A stretch of 64,000 nt of DNA from Limnocylindrus sp040397235 (GTDB taxonomy: Bacteria; Chloroflexota; Limnocylindria; Limnocylindrales; Limnocylindraceae): assembly GCA_040397235.1 (NCBI GenBank), contig JBBAWH010000002.1, positions 248,001 to 312,000 on the forward strand, given 5' to 3'. Shown here piece after piece: positions 54,598 through 63,323 of this stretch (the first letter of the stretch is position 1; each line of letters starts with the position of its first letter). The translations under genes and the position numbers were made by a program. The notes below the pieces were generated by a model. That model saw only the letters and a list, made by a program, of their open reading frames with translations. It did not search any database and was not told the DNA's origin.

Positions 54598-55516
54598 TCA
54601 GCCGAACGATCGACAGCGCCTCATCGGCGGACTTCTCGGTGTGATCGTTGGTGATGCGATCGGTGTGCCGTGGGAGTTCCAGCCGGCGAACACCGCGCCG
54701 CGACCAACGCCCGCCGCAGGATTCGAATCATTTGACCAGCCGCCGGGCACCTGGTCCGATGACGGCTCCATGACTCTCGCACTTCTTGAGTCACTCCTTG
54801 AAGCCGGCTGGGATCTCGACGATCAGGGCCGGCGCTTCTTGGCGTGGTTCGATGACGCGCAGTACACCGCGACCGGTGTCTGCTTCGACTCAGGCATCGC
54901 CACCACGGCGGCACTTAATCGCATCCGCGCCGGTACGCCAGCGGCAGAGGCGGGGAGCGATGGCGAAGAGTCGCAGTCAAATGGTGGCCTGATGCGCATC
55001 TTGCCCGTGGCACTGACGGGGCACGACTTGAGCGATGCTGAACTTGTCGCACGCGCCGAGGAGGCAACCGCCGTCACCCACGCCCATCCGCGGGTGATGG
55101 TTGCCTCGGCGATCTACGTGCTTGTGGCACGGGCGCTGCTGCGCGGTGAGGCGCCCCGTCCGGCCATTGAAGGGGTACTGGACAGGCTTGGCGACATCTA
55201 CGCACATACCCCCGACAAACTGGCCCTCGCCGCCAGCTGCCTCGTGCACAAGTCAGGGCTAGGGCACGCCTACGTGGCGGACAGCCTGCTGAGCGCCCTC
55301 ACGGCACTCGAGCAGGGGAACAGCTTCCGCGACGTTGTTGAGCTCGCGATTTCGTATGGGCACGACACCGATACAACCGCCGCCATTGCTGGTGGGCTCG
55401 CCGGCATTCAGTACGGCGCCGCCGCCGTTCCCGAAGAGTGGATGGTGGCGATGCGTGCGGCTCCTGGCTGGTTCATCGTTGACACGCTGGCGCACCAGCT
55501 TGGTGATCGCGGGTAA
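54587..55516 (+). CDS. ADP-ribosylglycohydrolase family protein
   Basis: 309 residues, DraG/ARH fold. Two-metal-site motifs: GDAIGVPWE, TWSDDGSMTLAL near the N-terminus and GHDTDTTAAIAGGLAG near the C-terminus; the middle has NGGLMRILPVAL. It would remove ADP-ribose from proteins or nucleic acids, or cleave related ligands. No transferase partner is nearby. ATG starts within the zinc-ribbon gene. Confidence 0.92.
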   Translation: MRDSQPNDRQRLIGGLLGVIVGDAIGVPWEFQPANTAPRPTPAAGFESFDQPPGTWSDDGSMTLALLESLLEAGWDLDDQGRRFLAWFDDAQYTATGVCFDSGIATTAALNRIRAGTPAAEAGSDGEESQSNGGLMRILPVALTGHDLSDAELVARAEEATAVTHAHPRVMVASAIYVLVARALLRGEAPRPAIEGVLDRLGDIYAHTPDKLALAASCLVHKSGLGHAYVADSLLSALTALEQGNSFRDVVELAISYGHDTDTTAAIAGGLAGIQYGAAAVPEEWMVAMRAAPGWFIVDTLAHQLGDRG

Positions 55517-55542
55517 CGAACTGAAGCAACCAGCAATTAAAT

Positions 55543-55576
55543 AAGAGACCCCGCACCTTGCGGTGCGGGGTCTCTT
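55543..55576. terminator. Strong bidirectional intrinsic terminator
   Basis: A perfect 15-base-pair stem starting AAGAGACCCC, closed by TTGC and ending GGTCTCTT, with short A-rich and T-rich flanks. It lies between the convergent ADP-ribosylglycohydrolase and H1-like genes. Confidence 0.85.
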
Positions 55577-55627
55577 GCGTTCTAACGAACGTCGCGTGTC
55601 GCGCGCGAACGCGCGATGCGATTCGGC

Positions 55628-56026
55628 TTACTTGCCGAAGATGCTCCAGCCGGTACCAGCGGCAGGAGTCGCAACAGCTGCCTTTGGAGCAGCCTTCTTC
55701 GACTTCTTCGCCTTCTTGGCCTTCTTCGCCTTAGGAGCTGCCTTTGGAGCAACCTTCTTAGCGGCCTTCTTCGCGGTCTTCTTGGCAACCTTCTTCACTG
55801 CCTTCTTGGCGGCCTTAGGGGCAGCCTTCTTCGCAGCCTTCTTGGCAACCTTCTTCACCGTCTTCTTCGCGGCCTTCTTTGGGGCAGCCTTAACAGCCTT
55901 CACGGCCTTCTTGGCGACCTTCTTCACGGCCTTCTTCGCAGCCTTCTTAGGGGCGGTGGCGGCGACGGCGGCGACGGCGGCAACTGCAGCCTTCTTCGCG
56001 ACCTTCTTCTTCTTGGTAACTGCCAT
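55628..56026 (-). CDS. Histone H1-like Lys/Ala-rich DNA-binding protein
   Basis: 132 residues, almost wholly Lys, Ala, Pro and Val in repeated KKAAKK, VKKVAKKA and APKKAAKK units, like the tail of histone H1 and bacterial H1-like proteins. The last residues (TGWSIFGK) are not basic. GAGGTG precedes ATG 56026; an upstream frame extension is not used. It may compact DNA or bind RNA; no globular domain is present. DNA repeats make this region prone to slippage. Confidence 0.82.
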   Translation of the reverse strand: MAVTKKKKVAKKAAVAAVAAVAATAPKKAAKKAVKKVAKKAVKAVKAAPKKAAKKTVKKVAKKAAKKAAPKAAKKAVKKVAKKTAKKAAKKVAPKAAPKAKKAKKAKKSKKAAPKAAVATPAAGTGWSIFGK

Positions 56027-56161
56027 CTGTTTCACCTCATTAAACTCCCCAGGCGTTAATCGCCCGGACGACCTATAGCGTGCCAGACTCGCGCGCATTT
56101 GTGAAGCGGTCGTTGCACGTGGTGGTTCGGCGGCGGCCAGGGTGGCGGCGAAGTGGTCGCC

Positions 56162-56183
56162 AAAAAAGCGCTGAGGGCGGCGC
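56162..56183 (-). terminator. Possible intrinsic terminator of the VanZ-CtlX gene
   Basis: On the minus strand GCGC, an eight-base loop, GCGC and then TTTTTT. It follows the stop by about five bases. The stem is short, so confidence is low. Confidence 0.4.
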
Positions 56184-56187
56184 GAGG

Positions 56188-57693
56188 TTAGGCGGCGGAG
56201 GTCGTTGGGGCGTCGGGTTGGCGCGGCGGCAGGTGGATCCCCGCCAACATACAGCGGACCGAACCCCCCGACCGCTCGATGGTCGGAATGCCGATCGCCA
56301 GAATGTGGGCCGAGGTTTCAATGGCGGCGATCTGGTCGGAACGGAGGGCGGCGAGGGCGCGCGATGAGAGGACGAAGAGGTGTCCGCGGCTGCCACTCAG
56401 TTCCAGTCCGTTCCCTGCGAACTCGGCGACCTGACCCTGATCGATCTCGATCATGTCGCGCCCGGCCTCGCCCAATCGGGCGGCAATTCGTGCTCGTTCG
56501 GCGGGGTCGGGGATGTTGTTGAGCCCCGCCACAACGAAGTTCGTGGCGATGGAGAGGACGACATTGGTGTGGTAAATCGGCTGCCCCGACTGGTCGGCGG
56601 TGTTGAAGACTTCGGCGCTGTAGCCCATCGCCTCACACCACTGGTCAAGGACCGCCTCATTGGCGCGGCCCGAGCGGGCCATGTAGGCGATGCGATTCAC
56701 ATGGTCGAGGACTAGGGCGCCGGTCCCCTCCAGATAGCGCCCCTCAAGTTCGACGGGGCTGAGGTCGAGCAGCTGCGAAACCTTGAACCGTTCACGCAGC
56801 CCCTCCACCACATCGTTGCGTCGTTCGCGGCGGCGGCTGGGGGTCGCCATCGGGTAGAGCACCACCCGCCCATCGTCGTGAGTCGAGATCCAGTTGTTGG
56901 GGAAGACCGAGTCGGGGGTGTCGATCCCCTCCCGATCCTCGAACATGAGCACCGCGACACCTTCGCCGCGGAGGGCGGCGGCGACTGCGGCCACCTCGAC
57001 CTGCGCCGTCGCGGCCACCGCCAGGCGCTCGGCAACGTTGGCCACCCCCGCCGACTGGAAGGCGTTGTCGGCTGCCGTCTCGGGGTTGGGTTGGAAGGTG
57101 TGCGGGCGAATCATGATCACTGCCGCGGGGGCCTGGGCGGCGGCATGCGGGGCCGGTGGCGCGCTCGCTCGGCGTTGCTGCAGTTGGCGATCCGTGAGGG
57201 CGGTACGCAGCGAGCGCAGGGCAGCCGCAGCGAGTGCGATACCGGCGCTGCGGACGATAACGTCGTGAATGTCGATGCGGAACGGCGGCGTGATCCCCGA
57301 CATGTTCGCCCACGCCTGGTTCACCTCAATGCCAATACCGAAGGCGAGTACGGCCCAGAGCGCCACCTGCCGAATGTTGAACGGAAGGGCGATCGAGAGG
57401 AGCAGCATGTCAACCGCCGCCATCGATAGTTGATCGGGGAGCCACGATGTGGTGAGGAGGTTGGGGTCAAATTGCAGGATCGGAATGAGCCGTACGATCT
57501 CGGTGCCGAGTTCGACACGCTTGTAGTCCACGATAATGGCGTTGTTGGTGGTGAGCTGTACAACGGCGAGGAGTGCGAAGGCGGCGACGCGGAACGGGAG
57601 CCGTCGGCGGTAGGGGGCAAGCCGCGGATGGGCAGCCAAGAGCAGGATCACTGTGGCGGCGACGGTCGCTCCGATCCAACCCAATCCGAACAT
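56188..57693 (-). CDS. Fusion of VanZ-like membrane domain and CtlX-like amidinohydrolase
   Basis: 501 residues. The first 170 or so residues are membrane segments ending with EVNQAWANMSGI and RIDIHDVIVRSAGIALA, a VanZ-like pattern. After an Ala/Pro linker (about 175-200) the second domain begins IMIRPHTFQPNPETAADNAF. This is the start of the CtlX/N-dimethylarginine-dimethylaminohydrolase-like fold, with PDSVFPNNWISTH, a substrate-site HTNVVLSI, and the catalytic Cys in VRCMLAGIHLP near the end. It should hydrolyse a guanidino or ureido compound such as citrulline or arginine derivatives. ATG 57693 preferred to TTG 57702. The fusion is unusual. Confidence 0.85.
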   Translation of the reverse strand: MFGLGWIGATVAATVILLLAAHPRLAPYRRRLPFRVAAFALLAVVQLTTNNAIIVDYKRVELGTEIVRLIPILQFDPNLLTTSWLPDQLSMAAVDMLLLSIALPFNIRQVALWAVLAFGIGIEVNQAWANMSGITPPFRIDIHDVIVRSAGIALAAAALRSLRTALTDRQLQQRRASAPPAPHAAAQAPAAVIMIRPHTFQPNPETAADNAFQSAGVANVAERLAVAATAQVEVAAVAAALRGEGVAVLMFEDREGIDTPDSVFPNNWISTHDDGRVVLYPMATPSRRRERRNDVVEGLRERFKVSQLLDLSPVELEGRYLEGTGALVLDHVNRIAYMARSGRANEAVLDQWCEAMGYSAEVFNTADQSGQPIYHTNVVLSIATNFVVAGLNNIPDPAERARIAARLGEAGRDMIEIDQGQVAEFAGNGLELSGSRGHLFVLSSRALAALRSDQIAAIETSAHILAIGIPTIERSGGSVRCMLAGIHLPPRQPDAPTTSAA

Positions 57694-57723
57694 AGTGAGC
57701 AAGGATAGGCGACCCTGCGCCTG

Positions 57724-60700
57724 TTAGCCGACCCGCTCCCTGCGACCGAGTCGCCCTGCGGTGAGTGGGGCGATCCGCTCGGCTACCAGGTTCGCCACCT
57801 CACCGGTGCGCTCGAGGCGCCCCTCTATAAGAAGGAGCGATGCGCTACGCACGGCGTCGCGCATGCGCGGCCAATCGTTGGCGCGAATGGTGACGTTGGC
57901 GATGCCCGTCTCATCTTCGATCGCCAAGAAGACGGTGCCGTGCGCGGTGGGTGGACGTTGACGGCTGAGCAGCAGGCCGGCGATACGGGCGTGGCCGGGC
58001 GGGCGGTGGCGCAGCGCCGCGACGGTGCACGTGCCCGTGGCGGTGAGGCGCTCGCGCCAGAGCTCGATCGGCTGCATCTTGGGGTCGGCACCGACCAGGC
58101 CGTGGGCATCGCTGAGCGCCTCGATCGCACTGACCGGGGTGAGCTCGCTCGGTGCGGCGACCGTGGGAAGAGGGAGCGCCGCCCCCGCCTCGGCCGCCTG
58201 CCAGAGCAGGTCGCGACGCGGCACGCCGAAGGTGTCGCAGGCGCCGGCGCGAATCAGGCGCTCCAACGCACTGAGTGGCAGCGCGGTGCGACGCGCGAAA
58301 TCATCGAGGCTTACAAAGGACCCGCCGCGCTCGCGCTCCGCCACCACGTGTCGCGCCGTGGCGCTGCCCACGCCGCGCACCATGTTCAGACCGAGGCGCA
58401 CCGCAACGCTGCGCGCGCGCTGCGAGCCAGCAGCGGCGCGTTCGGCGTCGCTCGGCGTGACGATAAACGGATCCACCGTGATCGGTGGCAGCGCGCCAAC
58501 CAGCGGCTCGGTAACAGCATCAACAGTGGAGCGATTCACGCAGACGGGTTCGACGCAGACGCCGTGCCGGCGCGCGTCGTGGATGAGCGCCTCAACGGGG
58601 TAGAAGCCCATCGGCTGCGCGCGGATGAGCCCAGCCAGGTAGTGCGCCGGATAGTGCAGGCGCAACCAGGCGCTCTCGAAGGCGGTGCGCGCAAAGGCGG
58701 CGGCGTGCGACTTGGCGAAGCCGAACGAGGCGAAGGCGGCGACGCGCGTGAAGAGCTCGGCGGCGTCGGACTCGCGCATGCCAACGGTGGCGATGGCGCC
58801 GTCGACGAAGCGCGTTCGCAGCAGCGCCATCTCGCGTTCGGATCGCGCCGAGCCCATCGCGCGGCGAAACACATCCGAGGCGCCGGGGGTGAAGCCCGCC
58901 ACCTCAATCGCGATGCGCATCACCTGCTCTTGGTACAAGATCACGCCGAGCGTCTCGTCAAGAATCGGGGCGAGCGACTGATGCGGATAGGTGACCGCCT
59001 CGAGGCCGGCGCGGCGACGCAGGTACGGGTGCACCGCGTTCCCTTGAATTGGCCCGGGGCGAATGATCGCCACCTGCGCCACCAGGTCGTCCATCTTCAC
59101 GGGGCGAGTGCGCGGCAGCGACTGCTGCTGGGCGCGACTCTCGATCTGAAAGAGGCCAATGGTGTCGGCGGCGCCGATCGCGCGCCAGACCTCGGGGGTC
59201 TCCTCGGGGAGGGTGTCGAGGTTCGGGCGAAGGTCGAAATCGTGCTCAATAAGAGCCAAGGCGTCGGTGATGGCGGTGAGGATGCCGAGGCCGAGCAGGT
59301 CGAGCTTCACCAACTTCAGCGCCTCAATATCGTGCTTGTCGAACTGCAGCACGGCGCGCCGCCCATCGCTGGAGCGCTCCACGGGGGCGAGCTCGTCGAG
59401 TGGCTCGGCGGTGGCCACCACGCCCCCCGGGTGCATCGAGCGGTGGCGGGGGAGCCCATCGATCTCGGCACAGAGGCGCAGCCAGCGGCTCCAGGCGCCC
59501 TCGCCGCTGCCAGCCGCAAGGAGGCGACCCCAGCGCGCATCTGCGGCTAGATCCACACCGATCTGCGCCGGGTCGCCCGTCTCTAGGCGACGCGCCGCCT
59601 CGTCGACCAACTCCTGCGGCAGGCCGAGCGCCAGACCCACGTCGCGCGCCGCCGACCGCGCGCGATACGTAATAAACGTGCAGACCATCGCCACGTGTCG
59701 CGGCCCGAATCGATCGAGCAGCGCATCGATCACCTCGTCGCGTCGGTCCGAGGCGAAGTCCACGTCAACATCGGGGTACGACTCGCGCCCCTCATTCAGG
59801 AAGCGCTCAAAGATCAGGTTGTGCCGAATCGGGTCCACGCGCGTAATGCCGAGCAGATAGGCGATCACCGAATCACCTGCACTGCCGCGACCCTGCGCCG
59901 CAATGCCGTTGCGATGCGCGCCGCGCACGATGTCGGCGCATAACAAAAAGAATTCGGCGAGCCCCGTGCGCTCGATCGCCGCGAGCTCACTCGTAATGCG
60001 GCGACCCAACTCCACGCCACCAGAAGGGTAACGACCCGGCACACCGGCGTGCACCTGTCGCGCCAACTCCTGGTCGGCACTCACCCCTGCGGGCAGATCA
60101 ATCCCCGCAAAGCGCACCCGCGCAAAGTCCAGGTGTAGATCGGCTCGTGATGTAATCTCACAGGTGCGCGCAATCGCCGCAGACCACGACGGCTGCATTG
60201 CCAACAGCTCGGCCCCAGATCGCAGATGCGCATCGGCGGCGGCAAACTGCAGCGGGCCGAGTCGTTCAATCGCAACGCCGTGACGAATCGCGGTGACGGT
60301 GTCGAGCAGTTCACGTTCACTAGAGTGCGCACAGCGCGGCGCGGCACTCGCCAACAGCGGCAGTCCACACGCGCTCGCAAGGACGATCGTTTCGGCAAGC
60401 AGCCAGGCACCACCAGGGAGCTGCTGATCAACAAGCTGCAGGTGCAACGACCCACCGAAGGCTGCGAGTCGCTCGGCGGCGGCGCGCGCGCCGGCACGGT
60501 CGCCCGTGGCGAGGCGGCGGCTGATCTCACTCTCAACAAAGGGAGAGACCACCAGCAGCGAGCCCGGCCGTTCCAAACAGTGCTCTTCAAGGAGCGCGTG
60601 GGTGAGGCGCGTCACTCCTTTACTGGCGGCGAGGTTGGAGCGGCTCAGCAGGCGCGCCAACGAGCGGTACCCCGCCTCGTTCGTGGCGAGCAGTATCAGG

Positions 60701-61140
60701 CGCGGCCCCAGCTCGGCGTCGGCCACGCCACGCCGCTCGGCATGCGGCACGAGTTCATCGAGGTGTCGTCGCTGTCGAGCGGGGAGGGGTCGATCGGGGC
60801 GCCCATCGACTGCATTCGACTCAGCACCAGAAGCACCGACACGCGGCAGTGGCAGCACCACGCCGTCGCGATCGGGGACTGCCGGGTCAGCCATCTCAAA
60901 CTCCACGCCGAGCAGCGCCAGCAGCGAAGCCGCTTCGGCGGCACGCACGAAGCGCACCGCACCAGAGAGCGAGCCCTCATCGACAAGGGCGAGTCCGCTC
61001 AACCCGAGGGCAACCCCCTGCGCCACCAACTGTTCCGGTGTGGCGGTCGCGCGCAGAAAGCTAAAGGCCGAGCGCGCATGCAGTTCGGCAAACGGCACCA
61101 GCGGAATCGGACGCGGCGCATCAGTCAAAGATGCGCTCAA
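57724..61140 (-). CDS. dnaE2: Error-prone DNA polymerase III alpha (DnaE2)
   Basis: 1138 residues, C-family translesion polymerase. N-terminal PHP domain from ELHARSAFSFL to about 290; catalytic Asp region PDVDVDFASDRRDE near residue 457; finger/OB region at the end. Starts at TTG 61140, with GGGAG a few bases upstream, overlapping the DUF6504 stop. Last gene of the imuA-imuB-DUF6504-dnaE2 mutagenesis operon under LexA control. Confidence 0.94.
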   Translation of the reverse strand: MSASLTDAPRPIPLVPFAELHARSAFSFLRATATPEQLVAQGVALGLSGLALVDEGSLSGAVRFVRAAEAASLLALLGVEFEMADPAVPDRDGVVLPLPRVGASGAESNAVDGRPDRPLPARQRRHLDELVPHAERRGVADAELGPRLILLATNEAGYRSLARLLSRSNLAASKGVTRLTHALLEEHCLERPGSLLVVSPFVESEISRRLATGDRAGARAAAERLAAFGGSLHLQLVDQQLPGGAWLLAETIVLASACGLPLLASAAPRCAHSSERELLDTVTAIRHGVAIERLGPLQFAAADAHLRSGAELLAMQPSWSAAIARTCEITSRADLHLDFARVRFAGIDLPAGVSADQELARQVHAGVPGRYPSGGVELGRRITSELAAIERTGLAEFFLLCADIVRGAHRNGIAAQGRGSAGDSVIAYLLGITRVDPIRHNLIFERFLNEGRESYPDVDVDFASDRRDEVIDALLDRFGPRHVAMVCTFITYRARSAARDVGLALGLPQELVDEAARRLETGDPAQIGVDLAADARWGRLLAAGSGEGAWSRWLRLCAEIDGLPRHRSMHPGGVVATAEPLDELAPVERSSDGRRAVLQFDKHDIEALKLVKLDLLGLGILTAITDALALIEHDFDLRPNLDTLPEETPEVWRAIGAADTIGLFQIESRAQQQSLPRTRPVKMDDLVAQVAIIRPGPIQGNAVHPYLRRRAGLEAVTYPHQSLAPILDETLGVILYQEQVMRIAIEVAGFTPGASDVFRRAMGSARSEREMALLRTRFVDGAIATVGMRESDAAELFTRVAAFASFGFAKSHAAAFARTAFESAWLRLHYPAHYLAGLIRAQPMGFYPVEALIHDARRHGVCVEPVCVNRSTVDAVTEPLVGALPPITVDPFIVTPSDAERAAAGSQRARSVAVRLGLNMVRGVGSATARHVVAERERGGSFVSLDDFARRTALPLSALERLIRAGACDTFGVPRRDLLWQAAEAGAALPLPTVAAPSELTPVSAIEALSDAHGLVGADPKMQPIELWRERLTATGTCTVAALRHRPPGHARIAGLLLSRQRPPTAHGTVFLAIEDETGIANVTIRANDWPRMRDAVRSASLLLIEGRLERTGEVANLVAERIAPLTAGRLGRRERVG

Positions 61141-61369
61141 GGAACCAGTCTCCCGTGAAGAGATCTTGGAAGATCAGCACCAACCAGGTCGACCCCACAA
61201 CTTTCACATACGCGCGATCAATAGGATTCGCCAACCAGCGCTCACTGACTCGCCACTCCTCTACGACCGAGACGTGATCAAAGTGTCGATCAAGGCGAAC
61301 GATCTGTGGGCGGCCGGAACTATCGAGTGTCACGTCAATGCGCTTCGGCGGGCGCAGCACACGCGTCAC
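61121..61369 (-). CDS. DUF6504-like small protein
   Basis: 82 residues. The end WFLERIFD and the place between imuB and dnaE2 match DUF6504, small proteins regularly found in ImuB-DnaE2 cassettes; function not established. GTG overlaps the imuB stop (GTGA), and its end overlaps the dnaE2 start by about 20 bases. Confidence 0.85.
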   Translation of the reverse strand: MTRVLRPPKRIDVTLDSSGRPQIVRLDRHFDHVSVVEEWRVSERWLANPIDRAYVKVVGSTWLVLIFQDLFTGDWFLERIFD

Positions 61370-62430
61370 TCCTGCACCTCGGGGTGGGCGCGACGCCAGG
61401 TGACGCGGCGTTCGCTGCGCGCATCATCGCCATCGACCACGTCGCCCTGCATCACGCGGTCGGCGCCAAAGCGCACGGCGATCGCGGCGGTGCTCCAGGC
61501 GAGTCGATCCACGCGCGGCGAACGCGCGCCGAGCAGCGTCAGTTGGTCGCCTGTGGCGGGGAGCACCCCGTCAAAGCGCAGCTGGGCGCTCACCACCCCG
61601 TCGTCACCGAGACCGCTCAGCAACGCGCGCTCCAGTGATGCGAGGAGTAGGCGTTCGATTTGGGTGCGGTCGGCGCTCGGCACGGGGAGTCGCGCCACGG
61701 CGCGTACCGGGGCGGAGCGTTCGCGCGCCAGGTGGAGCCGCGCGATGCCCACGGCCGCACCGTCGCGCCGCACGCGCACGAGCAGCTCGTCGAGCAGCCG
61801 GCGCAACGGGAAGCGGAACTCCTCGAGCGAGGTGAGGGGCATCTCGAACGAGGCGCGTGCGAGCAGGCGCCGCGGCAGCGGCGCAGGGGCGATTGCCTGC
61901 ACATCGAAGCCGCGGGCGAGCGTGAGCAGGGCGCTGGCTACGGGCCCGACGCGGGCGGCGAGGGCGGCACCTTGCGTGCGGGCGAGCGCCCCCACGGTGC
62001 GGAGGCCGAGCAGGGCACAGCGCTCCAGGGCGTCGCTCATGCTCTCCGCCGCGTACTCCGTCGCCCCCAGCGCCAGCGCATCCACGGGGTAGCCGGCCAA
62101 CCCCTCCGCCTCTTCGCCGGGCGGCACCAGCTTCACCTCATCGCCACCACCACGTGCCAGCAGCACCGCAAGTAACCGACTGCTCGACACCGCGGCGCTC
62201 GGTCGCTCGCGCAGATGCACGCCAACGGCGCGCAACGCAATTGCCGCAATGTCGCGCTCGCTCCCGCTGCGCGCCTGCAGTCCGTCGATGCCGATCTCAA
62301 TCAGTCCGTAAGCATCACTCCCAGCAACAAGCGGCGAGAGGCGACCGAGCGCATGCCGTGCACTGCGCAGCCGCTCGGTGCGATCGACAAGGCCGCTCAG
62401 TGCTGGCCAGTAGAGCGCAAGGGTGCGCAT
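61366..62430 (-). CDS. imuB: ImuB, Y-family-like mutagenesis factor, short form
   Basis: 354 residues, clearly shorter than the usual 450-550. Begins LALYWPALSG in place of the active Y-polymerase start, without the catalytic acidic pair, which is the ImuB state. It normally links DnaE2 to the sliding clamp; the C-terminal part is reduced here. Strong GGAGGTGG ribosome-binding site; overlaps imuA by 34 bases. Confidence 0.85.
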   Translation of the reverse strand: MRTLALYWPALSGLVDRTERLRSARHALGRLSPLVAGSDAYGLIEIGIDGLQARSGSERDIAAIALRAVGVHLRERPSAAVSSSRLLAVLLARGGGDEVKLVPPGEEAEGLAGYPVDALALGATEYAAESMSDALERCALLGLRTVGALARTQGAALAARVGPVASALLTLARGFDVQAIAPAPLPRRLLARASFEMPLTSLEEFRFPLRRLLDELLVRVRRDGAAVGIARLHLARERSAPVRAVARLPVPSADRTQIERLLLASLERALLSGLGDDGVVSAQLRFDGVLPATGDQLTLLGARSPRVDRLAWSTAAIAVRFGADRVMQGDVVDGDDARSERRVTWRRAHPEVQE

Positions 62431-63164
62431 GCCACCTCCTCAACTGGTAGGCGGCCAATGCGCAGATCGGCGCGTGCGTTGCGACCCTCATACACATCGA
62501 CCACGCCACTCGCGCCCGTGCGCGGACCAGCCGTCAACGTGAGCAACACGCGGCGACCAAGTACATCGCCACCAACGCGCAACCACGAGACCACCGCACA
62601 TGAGACCGCGGCATCGGCATGCACGGCAACGGCATCATCGAGCAGCACCATCAGCGAGGTGCCGGCGCGACGGGCGCGCGCTGCGAGTCGCTCCAGTGCA
62701 TCGCTGCGCAGCGCAGGGCCGCGCACCAGTGAAAGGTCGAGCACCAACAAATCCGCCGCATCGGCGGCCAAGAGGGCACCAGCCATCTCGATCGCTTCGC
62801 CCGTATGCAGGGGAACCAGAATCGGCAGGTCGCGCAACGCAACGCCGCGCGTTGCCGCTTCGAGTGGGTCGAAGCTGTGCGCCGCATCGATCCATGCCGC
62901 GGCACCGCCCGCCGCTTGCGTTGCCGCCAAGGCGCGCAGGGCCAACGTGGTGCGCCCCGCGCCGAAGCCGCCGCGCAACAGGGTGAGACCGTCGGGGAGG
63001 CCGCGTCGACCGAGCAGCGCATCGAGTGCCGCCACCCCCGTGCCGCGCACCGGCGCCACTCGGAGAGCGGCGTCGCCGACCTCGACCCCGCGCCGAATGA
63101 TCCCCGCACCCCAGCGCTGCTGGAGGCGGGTCACAGCCTCGATTCGTGCGGCAGACTCAGCCAT
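62397..63164 (-). CDS. imuA: ImuA, RecA/SulA-like regulator of mutagenesis
   Basis: 255 residues with a RecA-like core. The Walker A region reads GGFGAGRTT, with Arg in place of the conserved Lys; ALLAADAADLLVLDLS is the Walker B strand. First gene of the mutagenesis operon, with the LexA palindrome 15 bases upstream. The family promotes ImuB-DnaE2 translesion synthesis. Confidence 0.85.
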   Translation of the reverse strand: MAESAARIEAVTRLQQRWGAGIIRRGVEVGDAALRVAPVRGTGVAALDALLGRRGLPDGLTLLRGGFGAGRTTLALRALAATQAAGGAAAWIDAAHSFDPLEAATRGVALRDLPILVPLHTGEAIEMAGALLAADAADLLVLDLSLVRGPALRSDALERLAARARRAGTSLMVLLDDAVAVHADAAVSCAVVSWLRVGGDVLGRRVLLTLTAGPRTGASGVVDVYEGRNARADLRIGRLPVEEVACAPLRSTGQH

Positions 63165-63174
63165 AGGACGGCGG

Positions 63175-63180
63175 AGTATA
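63175..63180 (-). promoter_or_regulatory. -10 element of the imu operon
   Basis: TATACT on the minus strand, ten bases before the imuA start and overlapping the LexA palindrome by two bases. No clear -35 is seen. Confidence 0.5.
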
Positions 63181-63194
63181 GAACATCTGTTCTA
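63179..63194. promoter_or_regulatory. LexA SOS box of the imu operon
   Basis: TAGAAC-atct-GTTCTA, a perfect palindrome of the GAAC-N4-GTTC class, overlapping the -10 element of the imuA-imuB-dnaE2 operon. Confidence 0.92.
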
Positions 63195-63323
63195 TCTCGT
63201 GGGGGGTCGTTTTCGTGCCTGAGAGGCGACCCTGGGCATGGCAGGGCCACCCCCGGCTCGCACGGCCCGCGGCCCTTCACGCCATACTCCCCTCTAAATA
63301 GATGTGGGGGGGACGTAGTACTC

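Noticed and set aside
55628..56026. Leu/Phe-rich hydrophobic frame on the plus strand
   Set aside because: It is the complement of the Lys-rich repeats (CTT, TTC codons); the minus frame has a good ribosome-binding site and a terminator arrangement that fits.
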